Positions 1-10,934 of a stretch of DNA of 64,000 nt are shown here, piece by piece. Source of the stretch: Sclerotiophoma versabilis (taxonomy: Eukaryota; Ascomycota; Dothideomycetes; Pleosporales; Didymellaceae); the NCBI GenBank assembly GCA_012274445.1, contig JAAROD010000094.1, forward strand, positions 558,001 to 622,000, read 5' to 3'. Each line of letters begins with the position of its first letter. Positions within the stretch are counted from its first letter, which is position 1. The translations under genes were made by a program, and so were the position numbers. Below the pieces are notes generated by a model. That model saw only the letters and a program-made list of their open reading frames with translations. It made no database searches and was not told where the DNA came from.

Positions 1-744
1 CTGGTTTCGAAAGAATTGACAGGTGTCGCCAGCCCTGAAGCCGCATGCTGCCATGGGAGTCCTAAACGGCGCATCAACCCGCACCTGCCCTTTTCAACTC
101 TTCTGCAGCAGCAGCCGGCCAGCAGCTCATTTCCAAAGATGAGCAGTATGATCCTTCAGGCGGCAAAGCAGCGGGAATCGGGCGTCCAAGGAGTATTGTG
201 GAAATGCTTGGGGAGCTTCTGTGGTGACATGCGGTCAAATGCTGACCGGTCGCTTGAGCGCATCTCCCCTCGCATCCCCCCGCATGATCTCTCGAGATAT
301 CCCACGTTATTCGATTCAAAGATGAGGTCGAAAGAAGGTGCTGCCGGGCTAATAGCAATCTCAGACCCTGCGTCGATTGCTGACTAACGCTTTATCCACC
401 TCGCCTTATAGCATCAAGAGGTTGAAATGGCAACATCCGCAACTTCAACATGTGACACGCATTTCACTCCCATAGAGCTGGTTTGGAAGGTGATATTCCA
501 TCCATCCAACAGCGATCTAGACTGTCTTTCTCCCCCCTCATCGCCGAAAACCTGCTGTGAGAAGCCGAAACTCAGCCCATGACGTCAACGACCAAACCTC
601 ACCACCGCGCCGCCAGTCAGAGATACAAAGAGAGCAAAAGGTAGCCAGCCAGCCCCCACTAGAGCACGATACAAAACCACGCTACTCATCTAAACCCATC
701 TTGATAATTACACACAACCCATTCCAATCCCATCCCATCCCACC
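1..744. other. Intergenic, upstream of first gene
   Basis: I see no convincing gene here. Open frames on both strands are short, and the one at the left edge begins at TTG, not ATG. A run of CATCCCATCC-type motifs lies just before the ATG at 745 and may belong to that gene's 5' leader. Confidence 0.5.
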
Positions 745-1433
745 ATGCCCAACGAACTCACAAGCAAACAAGCACAAGCCCAGCAAGTGCAGCAACAATC
801 AGCCTCCCAAGGCGCACGAGATGTTGAAACGCGCGAACACCACGCCAAAGCTAGTGCCTCGGGGGGTCTGAATTTGAATCTGTTCGGCGCGCTATCCGGC
901 GCGCTATCGAGCAAGAGCAGGAAAACCACGCATACGAATGCTGATGGATCGAGTACGAGTGTCGAGGATAGACAGGATCAAGGTACGCATCACCCTGGAT
1001 AGTAGTAATTTATTCTAGCGTGTGAAACGTTTTCTTGCATGTTTCTCTATTCTTCCATTTTTTATTTTATTTTCATGTGTGGAAAAGATGGAATATATCG
1101 GGATGTAATGATTAAACACGGCTTTCTTTTCCTTATCGTCGTGTACCGTGTAAATTGTTTCACTTGACAAACTGCTTTGCATGTCTATTGTTGAAAAGAT
1201 TCTTTTACATGCTATGTTACCGCACTCGGTCCTGTCCTGGAAACCCGGCTGACCAGACCAACCCGACAGCTGCAGCGAACGGTATTGCTCACGGCCAAGG
1301 CAACGCGTATGCGGCCGCCAGCGCCGAGGAGGGGGGGAAGAAGACAAAGTCTCGCGAAATCGGACAGGAAGCCTCGCAGACGAAAGCCGTGTCTGGCAGT
1401 AAGAGAGTGGATCACTTGGGTATCGAAGGGTGA
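745..1433 (+). CDS. Small hypothetical protein (133 aa)
   Basis: Proposed exons are 745-982 and 1270-1433. The 287-nt intron has a GTACGC donor, a GGCTGACC branch-like site and a CAG acceptor. The ATG follows a pyrimidine-rich leader. The protein is hydrophilic: a Gln/Ala-rich start, a central Leu/Ala segment with GLNLNLFGALSGALSSKS, then a Lys/Ser/Gly-rich tail ending HLGIEG. No known domain, signal peptide or membrane segment is visible. The intron is long for this window, and another acceptor or a second intron is possible, so the second exon is less certain than the first. It converges on the 3' end of MED13, with only about 70 bases between the two stop codons. Function unknown. Confidence 0.45.
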
Positions 1434-1506
1434 AAGGGCAGGAATCACGTGGTGATAGAATAAACTTCTAGAATTATTCTCTGTTAAGAAAAGCTTTAAA
1501 TCGTAA

Positions 1507-4500
1507 TCATCGCCCGACAATCACCTTCTCAATACCTTCAACTCCCCTCATCGCAGCTCCGACGTGCCACGGCACGGTTCCATGTCTACTCCCTCTGACC
1601 CCCTTTAGCCTCGCAAGTAGCCCCAGGCCCCTGAACTGCTGCAGAATCTCCTTTAACAAATTCTCCGCCGTAGCCCTAGTCTGTGGGGTAGGCGTCCACA
1701 TGAGGCTGCTTGTCTGCTGCGGGCCTTGCGTCGGGGTGCTGGGCTGGCTCGCGGATGCACCAGGCGTCGGATTCGACCCGGCGTTAAGGTACGAGCCCGC
1801 AGCAGGGTGGGAGGGCGGTTCGGAGCCGCCAGGGGTAGGCGGGAAAGGCGAGGTAGCTGCGCGTGTGCTGCCGACTGCGCCAATCCAAAGGACGTTTACC
1901 GCGACGGTGATGGGACCTTGTTCCGTGTCTGTTGTCTCTTGAGGACTGCCGCCTGTGGAGCCGTTAGGGCCGCGCTTGACAAGCAAGCCTGAGATCAGCG
2001 CGGGGCAGAATTGGTTTGTCGAGTTGCTGTTGTGCAGCCGGTGTGCGAGGATAACGCCCCAGGTCTCATCTGTTATGTCGGCAAGGCGCGCATCTGGATC
2101 TTGTGTAGGATCCGCAGGAGGATCGACAGCAGAAGGGGTTGCGGCTGGCGTTAGTCCTAATGTAGGATCCGGAGATACGCCTGCACCGGGTGTAGCTACT
2201 GGTGTGTTTGGATTGCTCTGGGTTGCTGATGTAGGTGTCGTAGGGGTGAACTGGTACGAAGGCTGCGTGTTGACGGTGAGAAGAGTAATGAAGAGATTGA
2301 GTGACGTGGGACAAGAGATGAGGTAAACCCATGTCTCTAGCTCTTCTCTGTCCATAACTCCTGCACGCGCGATGCACACTCGCCAATGCACTTTTCTCGC
2401 CTGCAAGATCGAAATCGTGGTCGCCCAAATCTCCTTGGCAAGTTCGTTGAATGGACGGGTGCCGAGGTGGTAAGTGCTTGTAGCTTGGCTTTTCCCGCAG
2501 CTATCTGTCCAAGCAGCAGTCAGCCACGTGCCATCAAGACTGATGGCGTAGGCGAGGTGCATATACGAATTCTCTCTTAACAAATCCTGCGGAGGGTCGG
2601 ACTGTAACTTGAAAGGAACATTGCGAGGAATCGGTTCTTCGAGTTGAAAGGCAGGAGCGGAAGCGATCGGGAGGGGTGTTTTGTCGTCAGGTTCAGTGCT
2701 GGGTGGGCTGCGGTTGTATACTTCGCGCGCAAGGTCGATGTACGTATTGCTTGAGAGGATAACGGGGTGATCAAACGAGGCAATGTACTTTATGGGGACG
2801 ATCTGCAAGACCAGATCTGGCTTATGGGGCTGACTGGGGTGGACCGGCCCTTGACCGTAGGTCTGAAAGAGTGCCCAGAACGAGGCACAGAATTCCCAGA
2901 GGGCGGACGGGTCATCGAAGGGGTTGATCATGTAGATGATGAAGGCATCTATTTTCGCCTCGTGTTGTTCGCGAATGTTGGCTAGCCTTGCAGCTAGAAC
3001 CTTTCCAAGCTGGATGCAGGTATCACGCAGCGCTTTGTATACAGTACGGGGGGCTGCAGGCGTGGGAATCTTGCAGGGCACCAAGCCATTCTCGTACTCA
3101 CTTATTGTGTCAACGCGTGTGTGGGACCCAAGCTTGCAGCTATCGTAGGCAAGTTGCATGTGAAGAAGAAAGCTTTCCAAGCAAGGTCTGAGCGTGTCAC
3201 TGTGTGGATAGATGCAGAATGTGACAACGTTCTTCGGTCCATTCACTGGACCCAGGCCGAGTGGCTCCCAAAAGGCGATGGCAGGCGGCAATAGGTCCCA
3301 AGGGACTTCTGCTCGCCGAACTCTAATGAAAGGCGGGTTGATCGGATAGATCTGGCTGCCAGGTATGGCCGGCGTCTCATTTGGCTTCCGTGCTGGAGCC
3401 CTCTGCGGCCCTTTTGCGTGCGCTGATATATCGGGGAAAACATCGTTGACTGCGGCTAATGCAGGCAATGTACAGTCCACAGCTTTTGGAAACAGGCTCT
3501 TGATGACGGCAACCCAGCGCATGTCAATCGAACCGCGAGCAGCATACTGCGGTTTTGTCGAAGCATCCTCACCGAGAACATCGAGAGTCGCGGAGATGAC
3601 CTGCTCAGCGAGTATTTGTGCAATACTGATGCTATCCGACCCGCTCACAGGCTTGTCTTCTGGAATGTCGAAAGCTAGATCAGGCTGAGAGGTAGGCGTA
3701 TCGGGTATCTGCCCTATAGGGTGGGGGAACAGTGGCATGCTGTAGCGAGCACTGGCTGAGGCCCTCTCGATAGGTGGAGGGAGCTTCACCAAAGACCAAT
3801 CCCAGCTGCTCGGCTCAAAAGTGAGGAGCGAGCTGTCATCAAGATGCAAGTTCTGGAGCTCGAGTAGGTCTCCCCCTAATGACTCAGCAAATGAAGTCAC
3901 AGACAACGGCGTAGCGTTCCCATCTGTGGGCAGCTTCCTTTTGGCGGTTATGATAGGGCCGCCGGTGAATGGAGTTGATACTGTAGGCGGAAGCTCTTCG
4001 GCATCTTCGTCAGACATATCAGAGCTTACGCTCTCAGAGTCTGATTCAGAATCCGAGTCGTCATCTACACCTTGTACGGAGGGCGTGATCTTAGGTAGGT
4101 CGGTCGCAGATGCGACGGCGACCGCATACCGGAGCTTGGTAAGTAGGGGAACGTCTCGCAAGCTCTTCGGTCGGACCGGTTCCGCTTTGCCGAAAGGGGT
4201 TTCTTTTGCCTCCACATCTGCATGCACACCATAGCATCCGTCTTGATACTTGGCATCGGAGACGCTCATCTTGCGACTGAAGGATAACGGGCCGAAAGCA
4301 CTCCCTCGACGGTTTTGATTCTGACGGTTCTGATTCTGACGGGTTTGATTCTGAGATTGCGGTATGTCAAGGGTCAGAGCAGTTTTCGGCGACGCTTCAA
4401 GCGTTTCCCGAATCTTGCTCGGGCTCAATGGAGGCGTAGGCGCTTTCGCAGAAAGCACTTGCTGCTCTTGCACCTTGTTGTCTGAGTCGGCGTTTGGCGT

Positions 4501-6628
4501 GGCTGCATTGTGGTCGACAGTAGCGACAGCGGGTGAAGTTTGCTCTTCTTCCCTCTCCTGTGCCAGGATCACAGGTTGCTGGCTGGTCGCAGTAGCAAGT
4601 GCCTGTTCGAGCGCGGCTAAATGATCAGGTACCTCTTCCTGGTCGTCCACCTTTGTTACGTGCGACTCTTTCCCCTTTTCGGAAGTTGAAGGCGCCTCAG
4701 TCTTTGTGTCAGCAACAGACGGGGCATCCGCCATGTCCACGTCTCCATCGTTTGGACCGTCGAAGAAATCGAAGTCGTCTTCGCCAACGACGTTCTCTTC
4801 ATAGCCGTCTTCATCCATATCTCCAAACAGATCATCGTTGTTGCCCGAGGTGGTGAGCTGGTCATTCTCAGTCGCAAACGCCGGAGAAGTCAAAGTCTGC
4901 TGCACTGTCTCTGCTGGTACACTGTCTTGCGGAGCAGACAGATTGATGGCTGGATTGGTACCGCCCGGAGCAAGGATCATGTTCGAAGCCGCGGCGGTAA
5001 CACTTGGCGTGTCGCTGGTGAAGATGGAAGCGCCAGGTGCAACACCATCTGGAGGGGTCGGGTAGACGCGGCTAACTGGCTGAAGTTCCCCGTACGCGCC
5101 TATCCGAGTATTCAGCGGCGAAGATGGAAAGAGGGCTGGATTTTCCTCTTTGCGCCGAAGTGCATCTTCTTCGGCCTTTTTGGCTTTGCGCTGTATATCT
5201 GTGAGCTTGTCGCGTTCGGCCTTTCCGGCAAACCATTCCTGAGCGACATCGTATGGGTCTCTGAAGCCTGTCGAGTCGGCCCCTTCAAACCATCGCAGTA
5301 CGGTGTCGGGAGGAGCAGGACTGTGTGGGGATGTTGATGTTGGTGCTGGTGCCACGTCATTTGACGGTTCGTGGTAGAAACACAGTGCGCGGGGCCAGAG
5401 CACGTCTTGCTCTGAAGACACGAGGGGGGAGTTGGAGGCTGGTGGTTGGGTGTTGAGCGTGGTGCGGAGCCTGACCCAGGCACTGCTGTCGTCCAGATTG
5501 GGCAGAGAGTAGCCTTTCCAGCCTAGCCATCGCCTGACCGTGCTCTTCCACCTCTCAACGCTCTGCTCCAGATTGCTTCTCCTGGCTCGCTTTCTTCGAG
5601 GTCGGTAGCCGGTATCCTCTGGAACAGGGTGTAGCGGGTCGTCGAAGCTCATGATGGTTGCCAGCATGCCATTGGGGGCCACGCGCACGCAGGTGCCAAG
5701 CAGGTTGTTGAGCTTGGCATCAGATACGGCGGCGTCCAGACAGCGTATGTCGTTGCTTCTTTCAGTAAAGGTAGACACGACAAGTGTGCCAGAGCTAGCC
5801 CAATGCACGTCGATGCTGCTCAGCCAACGCGGGCTGGTGTGGGAGTTGAAGTCGGTGTTGTTGTGGGAGTGGTGGAAGACGGGGGTGGAGACGAAGGTTC
5901 TGTAGTTCAGCGAGGTTACGGCGGATTGTTTGACTAGGGACAGCGTGACCAATGCAACGACGGACGATGTGAACAGCTCGTAGACGGCAAAGCAGTCCAG
6001 CGGCGGCGGCGGGTCGGGCGCATTGGGCTGGCTGGCGGGCGCGGGGGGTCGTGCGGCAGCGGCAGCGGCAGCGGCAGCGGCAGCGGCAGCGGCTTTGTTC
6101 TGGGCGGCAGTCAGGGCGGCGTAGGCGGCGGCGGTGGGGTAGCGAGCAGACAGCGGCGGGCGGGCGAGCTCGAGGGCCTTGGTGAAGCCAGCGTGTTCGG
6201 CTGGGCGGAGTTAGCACGGCGACACGGCGACACGGCGGCGCAGCAGGCGCAGGCACTTACGCTGCAGCAGGTAGCCCTCGACGGCGGGCAGGTCGGTCGG
6301 GCCTGGGGCTGGGGCTGGGGCTGGGCTGTCGGCGGCGGCGGCGGCGGCGGGGGTGAAGAGCCAGAGCCACGGCCGGGTCGGGTCACGGGCGACGAAGAGC
6401 TGGCGGTCGCGGAGGGCAGCCTCGACGGCGCGCGTGTCTTCGGCGGGGCCCCCGTCGCGCGGCGTCGCGCTGGGCAGGTCGGCGGCGGGCGCGACGGAGA
6501 AGGCTTGGTAGGCGAGGGCTTCGAAGCCTCCCTGGGCGTGTGTCAGCAGGGGTGCGGTGGGCAGGTGCGGGCAGGCGCGGGCGTACGATGGCTTGGGCAT
6601 TCGTGGAGCAGGTTCTGGGAAATTCCAT
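1507..6628 (-). CDS. MED13: Mediator complex subunit 13 (Med13/Srb9/Ssn2)
   Basis: Med13 is the large subunit of the CDK8 kinase module of Mediator, which links activators and repressors to RNA polymerase II in the nucleus. Exons read on the minus strand are 6628-6587, 6531-6261 and 6200-1507, giving about 1668 aa. The 42-nt first exon encodes MEFPRTCSTNAQAI and joins in phase to GGFEALAYQAFSV, a typical fungal Med13 start. Introns carry GTACGC/GTAAGT donors and CTGAC/CTAAC branches. An alanine run sits near residue 150. The acidic family motif DDLFGDMDED...DFDFFDG lies around residues 560-600. The conserved C-terminal domain begins near 1080 with IAFWEPLGLGP. A tandem NQNRQNQNR stretch lies in the disordered middle. 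It is divergent from ENP2 across about 570 bases. Identity is strong; the exact first exon is well supported by frame and splice signals. Confidence 0.9.
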
Positions 6629-7201
6629 TAGAAGGTCGGCCGCCCTCTACGGAACTCGGCGGTGGTGGTCGCGTCGGAGGTGCACTCGCAGGACGGCGTG
6701 AAGCTTCATCAACTGCTGCTGGCTGTGGCGCGGCGCGGTCAGGACGGCGGTCAACAGGGGCGCGGCGTGTGCTGGGCGGGCGACGAGTCGGGTGCTAGGG
6801 AAGCTGCATGGTATGGCTGCGTTGATAGCTGAAGCATGTCTGGCGCCGGGCGGGCCGCGTTGCGTGCGCGCAGCAGCGGTGGTGCAGTGCAGGGCGCGGG
6901 CGCGGGCGCGGGCAGAGGTCGAGCGCAGGACAGGCGTGCCTGCTGGAGGGTTGCGGGGCGGGTGCGGATGCGGGTGCGGGTGCGGGTGCTGGGTGCTGGC
7001 AGCGCAGCGATGGCGATGGCGATGGCGAGAGGCTGCGACGTCGTCTGCTGTCACGCGCGAGGCCCGAGGCGTGGTGCAGCGGGTGCGCCAAGCCGACACG
7101 GGCAAGGCGGCCGGCCTATCGATAACGACGACTTTTTGTCGCCGCGCCCAGCGCATTTCTGCCAGCCGACCGTCGAGCGTGACTGTCGACTCTCCGCCGC
7201 C
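6629..7201. promoter_or_regulatory. Bidirectional promoter region MED13/ENP2
   Basis: About 570 GC-rich bases separate the start codons of MED13 (minus) and ENP2 (plus). The region holds GGTGCGGGTGCGGG-type and GGCGATGGCGATGGC repeats. Open frames across it are low-complexity and look like composition artefacts. No clear TATA box was seen. Confidence 0.5.
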
Positions 7202-9504
7202 ATGAAGATCACAAACGGCGCCGTGCCCGTCTACACCATCAGCGGCAGCGAGGCCCGCCCGCTGCCCGAGTGGCTGGTCCGCCGCCGGAAGAGGTGCGCC
7301 GCGGCGAAGCAGCTGCACGCCCACACAGCAGCTAACCACGCGCAGGAGCCTGAAGAACGACCCCGAGTTTGCGAACCGCGTCGAGCTGCTGCAGGACTTT
7401 GGCTTTGAGGAAGCCAGCCAGTGCGTGCGCGTCAGCGACGACGGCGACTGGGTCCTGTCCACCGGCACATACAAGGTGAGCGCCCTGCGCCGACGCATGA
7501 GCAGCAGCAGCAGCACCACCACCACCACCACCAGCCACTGACGCCCTCCAGCCCCAGATCCACGCCCACTACCTGCCCCACCTCTCGCTCTCCTTCGCCC
7601 GCCACACAAACACCCTCAACGAGACCTTCCGCATCCTGTCGAGCGACTACACCAAGAGCGTCCACCTCCAGGCCGACCGCGTCATCGAGTTCCACACCGG
7701 CGGAGGCCTGCACCATGCCACCCGCATACCCCGCTACGGACGAGACCTGATATACGACAAGCGCTCCGCAGAGTGTCTGGTGCCCTCGGTCGGCGTCAAT
7801 GCCGACGGCCTGGGCGAGGCCTTCCGCCTGAACCTCGAGGTCGGGCGCTTCATGCGCAGCTACGAGATCGACGTCGGCGGCGACGACCTCCTGACTGCCG
7901 CCCCAGGCTCCCTGCAGGGCGGCGTCGATGCTGGCGCCGTCAACACCGCCGCCATCGCAGAGGACAGCCACAACCTCCTGGCTTTCGGCACCTCCTTGGG
8001 CACCGTCGAGTTCTGGGACTCGCGCTCGAGAAACAGGGTCGGCATCCTGTCACCACCCCAGGACGCCTTCGAGGGGCGCTCAGAGGTCACCGCCCTCACC
8101 TTCCCCCGCTCCGGCCTGAATCTCGCCGTCGGAAACTCCAACGGCCTCGTCCACCTGTACGATCTGCGATCACCCACCCCCTTGTTAAAAAAGGACCAGG
8201 GTTACGGCTTCGCCATCAAGAACATCATCTACCTCGAAAGCAACACCTCGTCTCGCGGCCAGGTCACAGAACCCAAGATCCTCACCGCCGACAAGCGCAT
8301 CATCAAGATCTGGGACCCCCAGAACGGTACCCCATGGACTTCGGTCGAGCCCGCAGTCGACCTGAACCACGTCGAGTGGGTCAAGGACAGCGGCATGCTC
8401 CTCACCGCCAACGAAGGCAAACAACAGCACTCCTTCTTCATCCCACAGCTCGGCCCGGCTCCCAAATGGTGTGCCTTCCTCGACAACATTGTCGAGGAGA
8501 TGGCCGAAGACCCCAACGATCCCCACGCATTCGGCGCCGGCTCCACGGGCGAAATCTACGACAACTTCAAATTCCTCACCACCGCCCAGCTCAAGACACT
8601 CAACCTCGACCATCTCATCGGCACAACGAGCCTCCTCCGCCCTTACATGCACGGTTACTTTGTCGCGCAGAAGCTGTACGAAGAGGCGAAGCTCATCTCA
8701 AACCCCGACATGTGGCAAGAACAACGCGCAAAATCCATTGCAGAGAAAATCAACAAGGAGCGCGAATCCCGCATCCGCGGCAACAAGAAGGTCTCCGTCA
8801 AAGTCAACCAAGCACTCGCCGCCAAGATGCAGGCCAAGGAAGAGGAGAGAGAGCGCAGGCGCGCCAAGCGCGTCCTCAAGAGGGGCGGCGACGACGACAT
8901 GGTCGATGCCCCCGCTCCTGCTGTCGAGGCTGTCGAGGCGCCCGAGAAGCCTGCTGGTCTGCTGGGCGACGCTCGTTTCGCCCGTCTCTTCGAAGACGAG
9001 GACTTCCAGGTCGACGAGCAATCCCACGAGTTCCAGGCCATCAATCCAAGCACCAAGATCCCCAAGGGGCTTACTGCTGCCGAGCAGGAGGACTTGGAGT
9101 CGAACCGCGGCTCAGACACTTCAGACTCCAACGACTCGGAAGCCGAAGAACGGCCAGCCCGCAAAGCGCCCGCTGACACCCGTATCTCATCAGCCTCCTA
9201 CCGCAAAGCCGGCCACAACAACCCCATGCTCCAGAACCAGCGTGGGCCGCAGATGGTTGTGTCCAATTCAAACACGAAGAAGAGCGCGCCCAAGGCCGAC
9301 AAGTCTTTCGGGTCACGAGTTTCGAAGCTCAAGGACCGGACACCAAAGGCCTCCACCACAACTGTCGTGGGTGAACGCGAGATCACGTTCGCACCCGAAC
9401 CAAAGAAGAAGAAGCCACAGGGTGGAGAGGCCGGGCAGAGGCACGACAGGCGGAAGGAGAAGAACATTCGCAGCGCTAGCGGAAATGCTTTTAGAGGCAT
9501 GTAA
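7202..9504 (+). CDS. ENP2: Nucleolar WD40 protein Enp2/NOL10, 40S ribosome biogenesis
   Basis: Enp2/NOL10 is an essential nucleolar WD40 protein of the small-subunit processome, needed for pre-18S rRNA maturation. Exons are 7202-7293, 7346-7475 and 7552-9504, giving 724 aa, the usual family size. Joins keep frame: RRRKR+SLKNDPEF and STGTYK+PQIHAHYLPHLS. The start MKITNGAVPVYTISG is characteristic. A WD40 propeller occupies roughly residues 50-370, including FGTSLGTVEFWDSR and LTADKRIIKIWDPQNG. A basic NUC153-like segment near LFEDEDFQVDEQSHEF follows (about residues 550-580), then a Lys/Arg-rich tail (FAPEPKKKK) suited to nucleolar location. Intron 2 carries a CAG/CAC microsatellite. The first intron is 52 nt with GTGCGC...GCTAAC...CAG. 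Confidence 0.92.
7498..7533 (+). repeat. CAG/CAC trinucleotide tract in ENP2 intron 2
   Basis: Consecutive CAG units followed by CAC units lie inside the 76-nt second intron, just before the CTGAC branch region. As an intronic microsatellite it is likely to vary in length between isolates. Confidence 0.85.
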
Positions 9505-9740
9505 AGTCTGATCAAAAGTGAGCCTACATAGCATAGTCAAGGCGTTAATGATACCCGTTACCATTTGAACGCTTGCCCATACACAGCCAAACACAGCGAA
9601 AGCCTCCCACCTAATTCCAGCTCACATGCCGCAACGCCGCAACGCCGCAACGCCACCGAGACAGCACTGCCATAGCGCACTAACGAACAAAGAAACCCTC
9701 CCCCTACAGCCCTATTCCCACAACCCCGGTCCGATCCGGA

Positions 9741-9803
9741 CCTGACCAGACCTGACCAGACCAGACCAGACCAGACCAGACCAGACCAGACAAGACAAGA
9801 CCG
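9741..9803 (+). repeat. (CCAGA)n pentanucleotide tract
   Basis: About a dozen near-perfect copies of CCAGA, with a few TGACC and CAAGA variants at the edges. Confidence 0.85.
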
Positions 9804-9884
9804 GATCTAATCTGATCGGACCGGAACCAGAACCAAACTCTGAATCGAAGTCTGAATCGAAGATCCAACCAAACTCTAAACCAT

Positions 9885-9954
9885 CTGAATCGTATGAATC
9901 ATGTGAATCGTATGAATCATGTGAATCGTATGAATCATGCGAACCATGCGAACC
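9885..9954 (+). repeat. GAATC-based 18-nt tandem repeat
   Basis: Units of the form TGAATCGTATGAATCATG repeat about three times. On the minus strand they read as SHDSYD repeats in an open frame with no other support. Confidence 0.8.
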
Positions 9955-10104
9955 AACCCAAACCAGCCCAAACCCAAATCCAAACCCCAAACCTTCTCCA
10001 TCCAACAACTTCCAAGCAAAATGTTGTTCCTACATTGCTTATATGTATATGTATATTATATGTATATGTATATAGTTGCATTTCCACTTGTCCTCGCGGC
10101 GCTA

Positions 10105-10131
10105 TAGTAAAGTAAAGTAAAGTAAAGTAAA
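10105..10131 (+). repeat. (AGTAA)n tract
   Basis: Five consecutive AGTAA units end in an A-rich stretch. Confidence 0.8.
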
Positions 10132-10271
10132 AATGGAATATACTACTAGTTCGATTCTATGAGGGGATGAAGGGGGAAGGGGGGAGGAGGGTTGTCAAGG
10201 CCGTTGAATCCTACACATTTATTGAATCTTAGATAGACACTACTATTGAATCGGGTGCGAGAATCGTGTAC

Positions 10272-10330
10272 AAGTGATGATGTGAAGTGGTGATGTGAAG
10301 TGATGATGTGAAGTGATGATGTGAAGTGGG
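10272..10330 (+). repeat. GTGATGATGTGAA tandem repeat
   Basis: Four imperfect units alternate between GTGATGATGTGAA and GTGGTGATGTGAA. Confidence 0.8.
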
Positions 10331-10934
10331 TTTTGACAGAAGCTCTTCGGGCGTTTTGGGCTTTTGGGTGATGAAAGGTGTGTTTGGGAGGGGTACGTGA
10401 AAGGAAGGGTCTGTGAGAGGAAGGGTGGTGAGTGTTTGGTTATTAAAAAAAAATAAAAAAATAAAAAAATGAGGGTCAAGACAGTTGAATGGTGCTACTG
10501 TGTATGCCGTCTTCACCGGACGTGCAAAACGAGTGTTGTGCAGACGGCAAGCGGTCAATATGTATTGACAGAGAATTACTCATTTTGCATTGTAGCCTCC
10601 TTCACCGCCGGTATGCTCCGTGCATGTTCTCGACTGGTTGTCGACTCTTCTTCGTCCCTGAGCCTATCGTTTTACAGATTGTCTGCATCCTCGACATCTC
10701 GACATCTCCATCCGCGGCTCCATCGCCACAACAGCCGCGCGCTATTCGCTCTGCTGGCGCCCCAAACAAATAAACGTGATCATCGTGTGCAGCGTAAAGC
10801 GACACCAAAATAACGGCTCAACCGTCGCAGTCCAAAACCAAGCCATACTCCTAACTGGATGCAATCCATGATCCCATGTACCAATTCTCTTCCGCCAGCT
10901 TCTCTGAGCTCGAATATCCAACTCATATAAATGC

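Larger units (their letters stand above)
9505..10934. other. Repeat-rich spacer between convergent genes
   Basis: ENP2 and the phytochrome gene converge here, so the region holds both 3' ends. It is dominated by low-complexity DNA: CCAGA units, GAATC/TATGAATC units, AGTAA units, GATGTGAAGT units and an A-rich run near 10445-10468. Open frames across it simply read through repeats. No gene is supported. Confidence 0.6.

Noticed and set aside
7432..7971. Minus-strand open frame over ENP2
   Set aside because: Antisense shadow of the ENP2 exons with low-complexity translation (Trp and Cys runs from the CAG/CAC tract).
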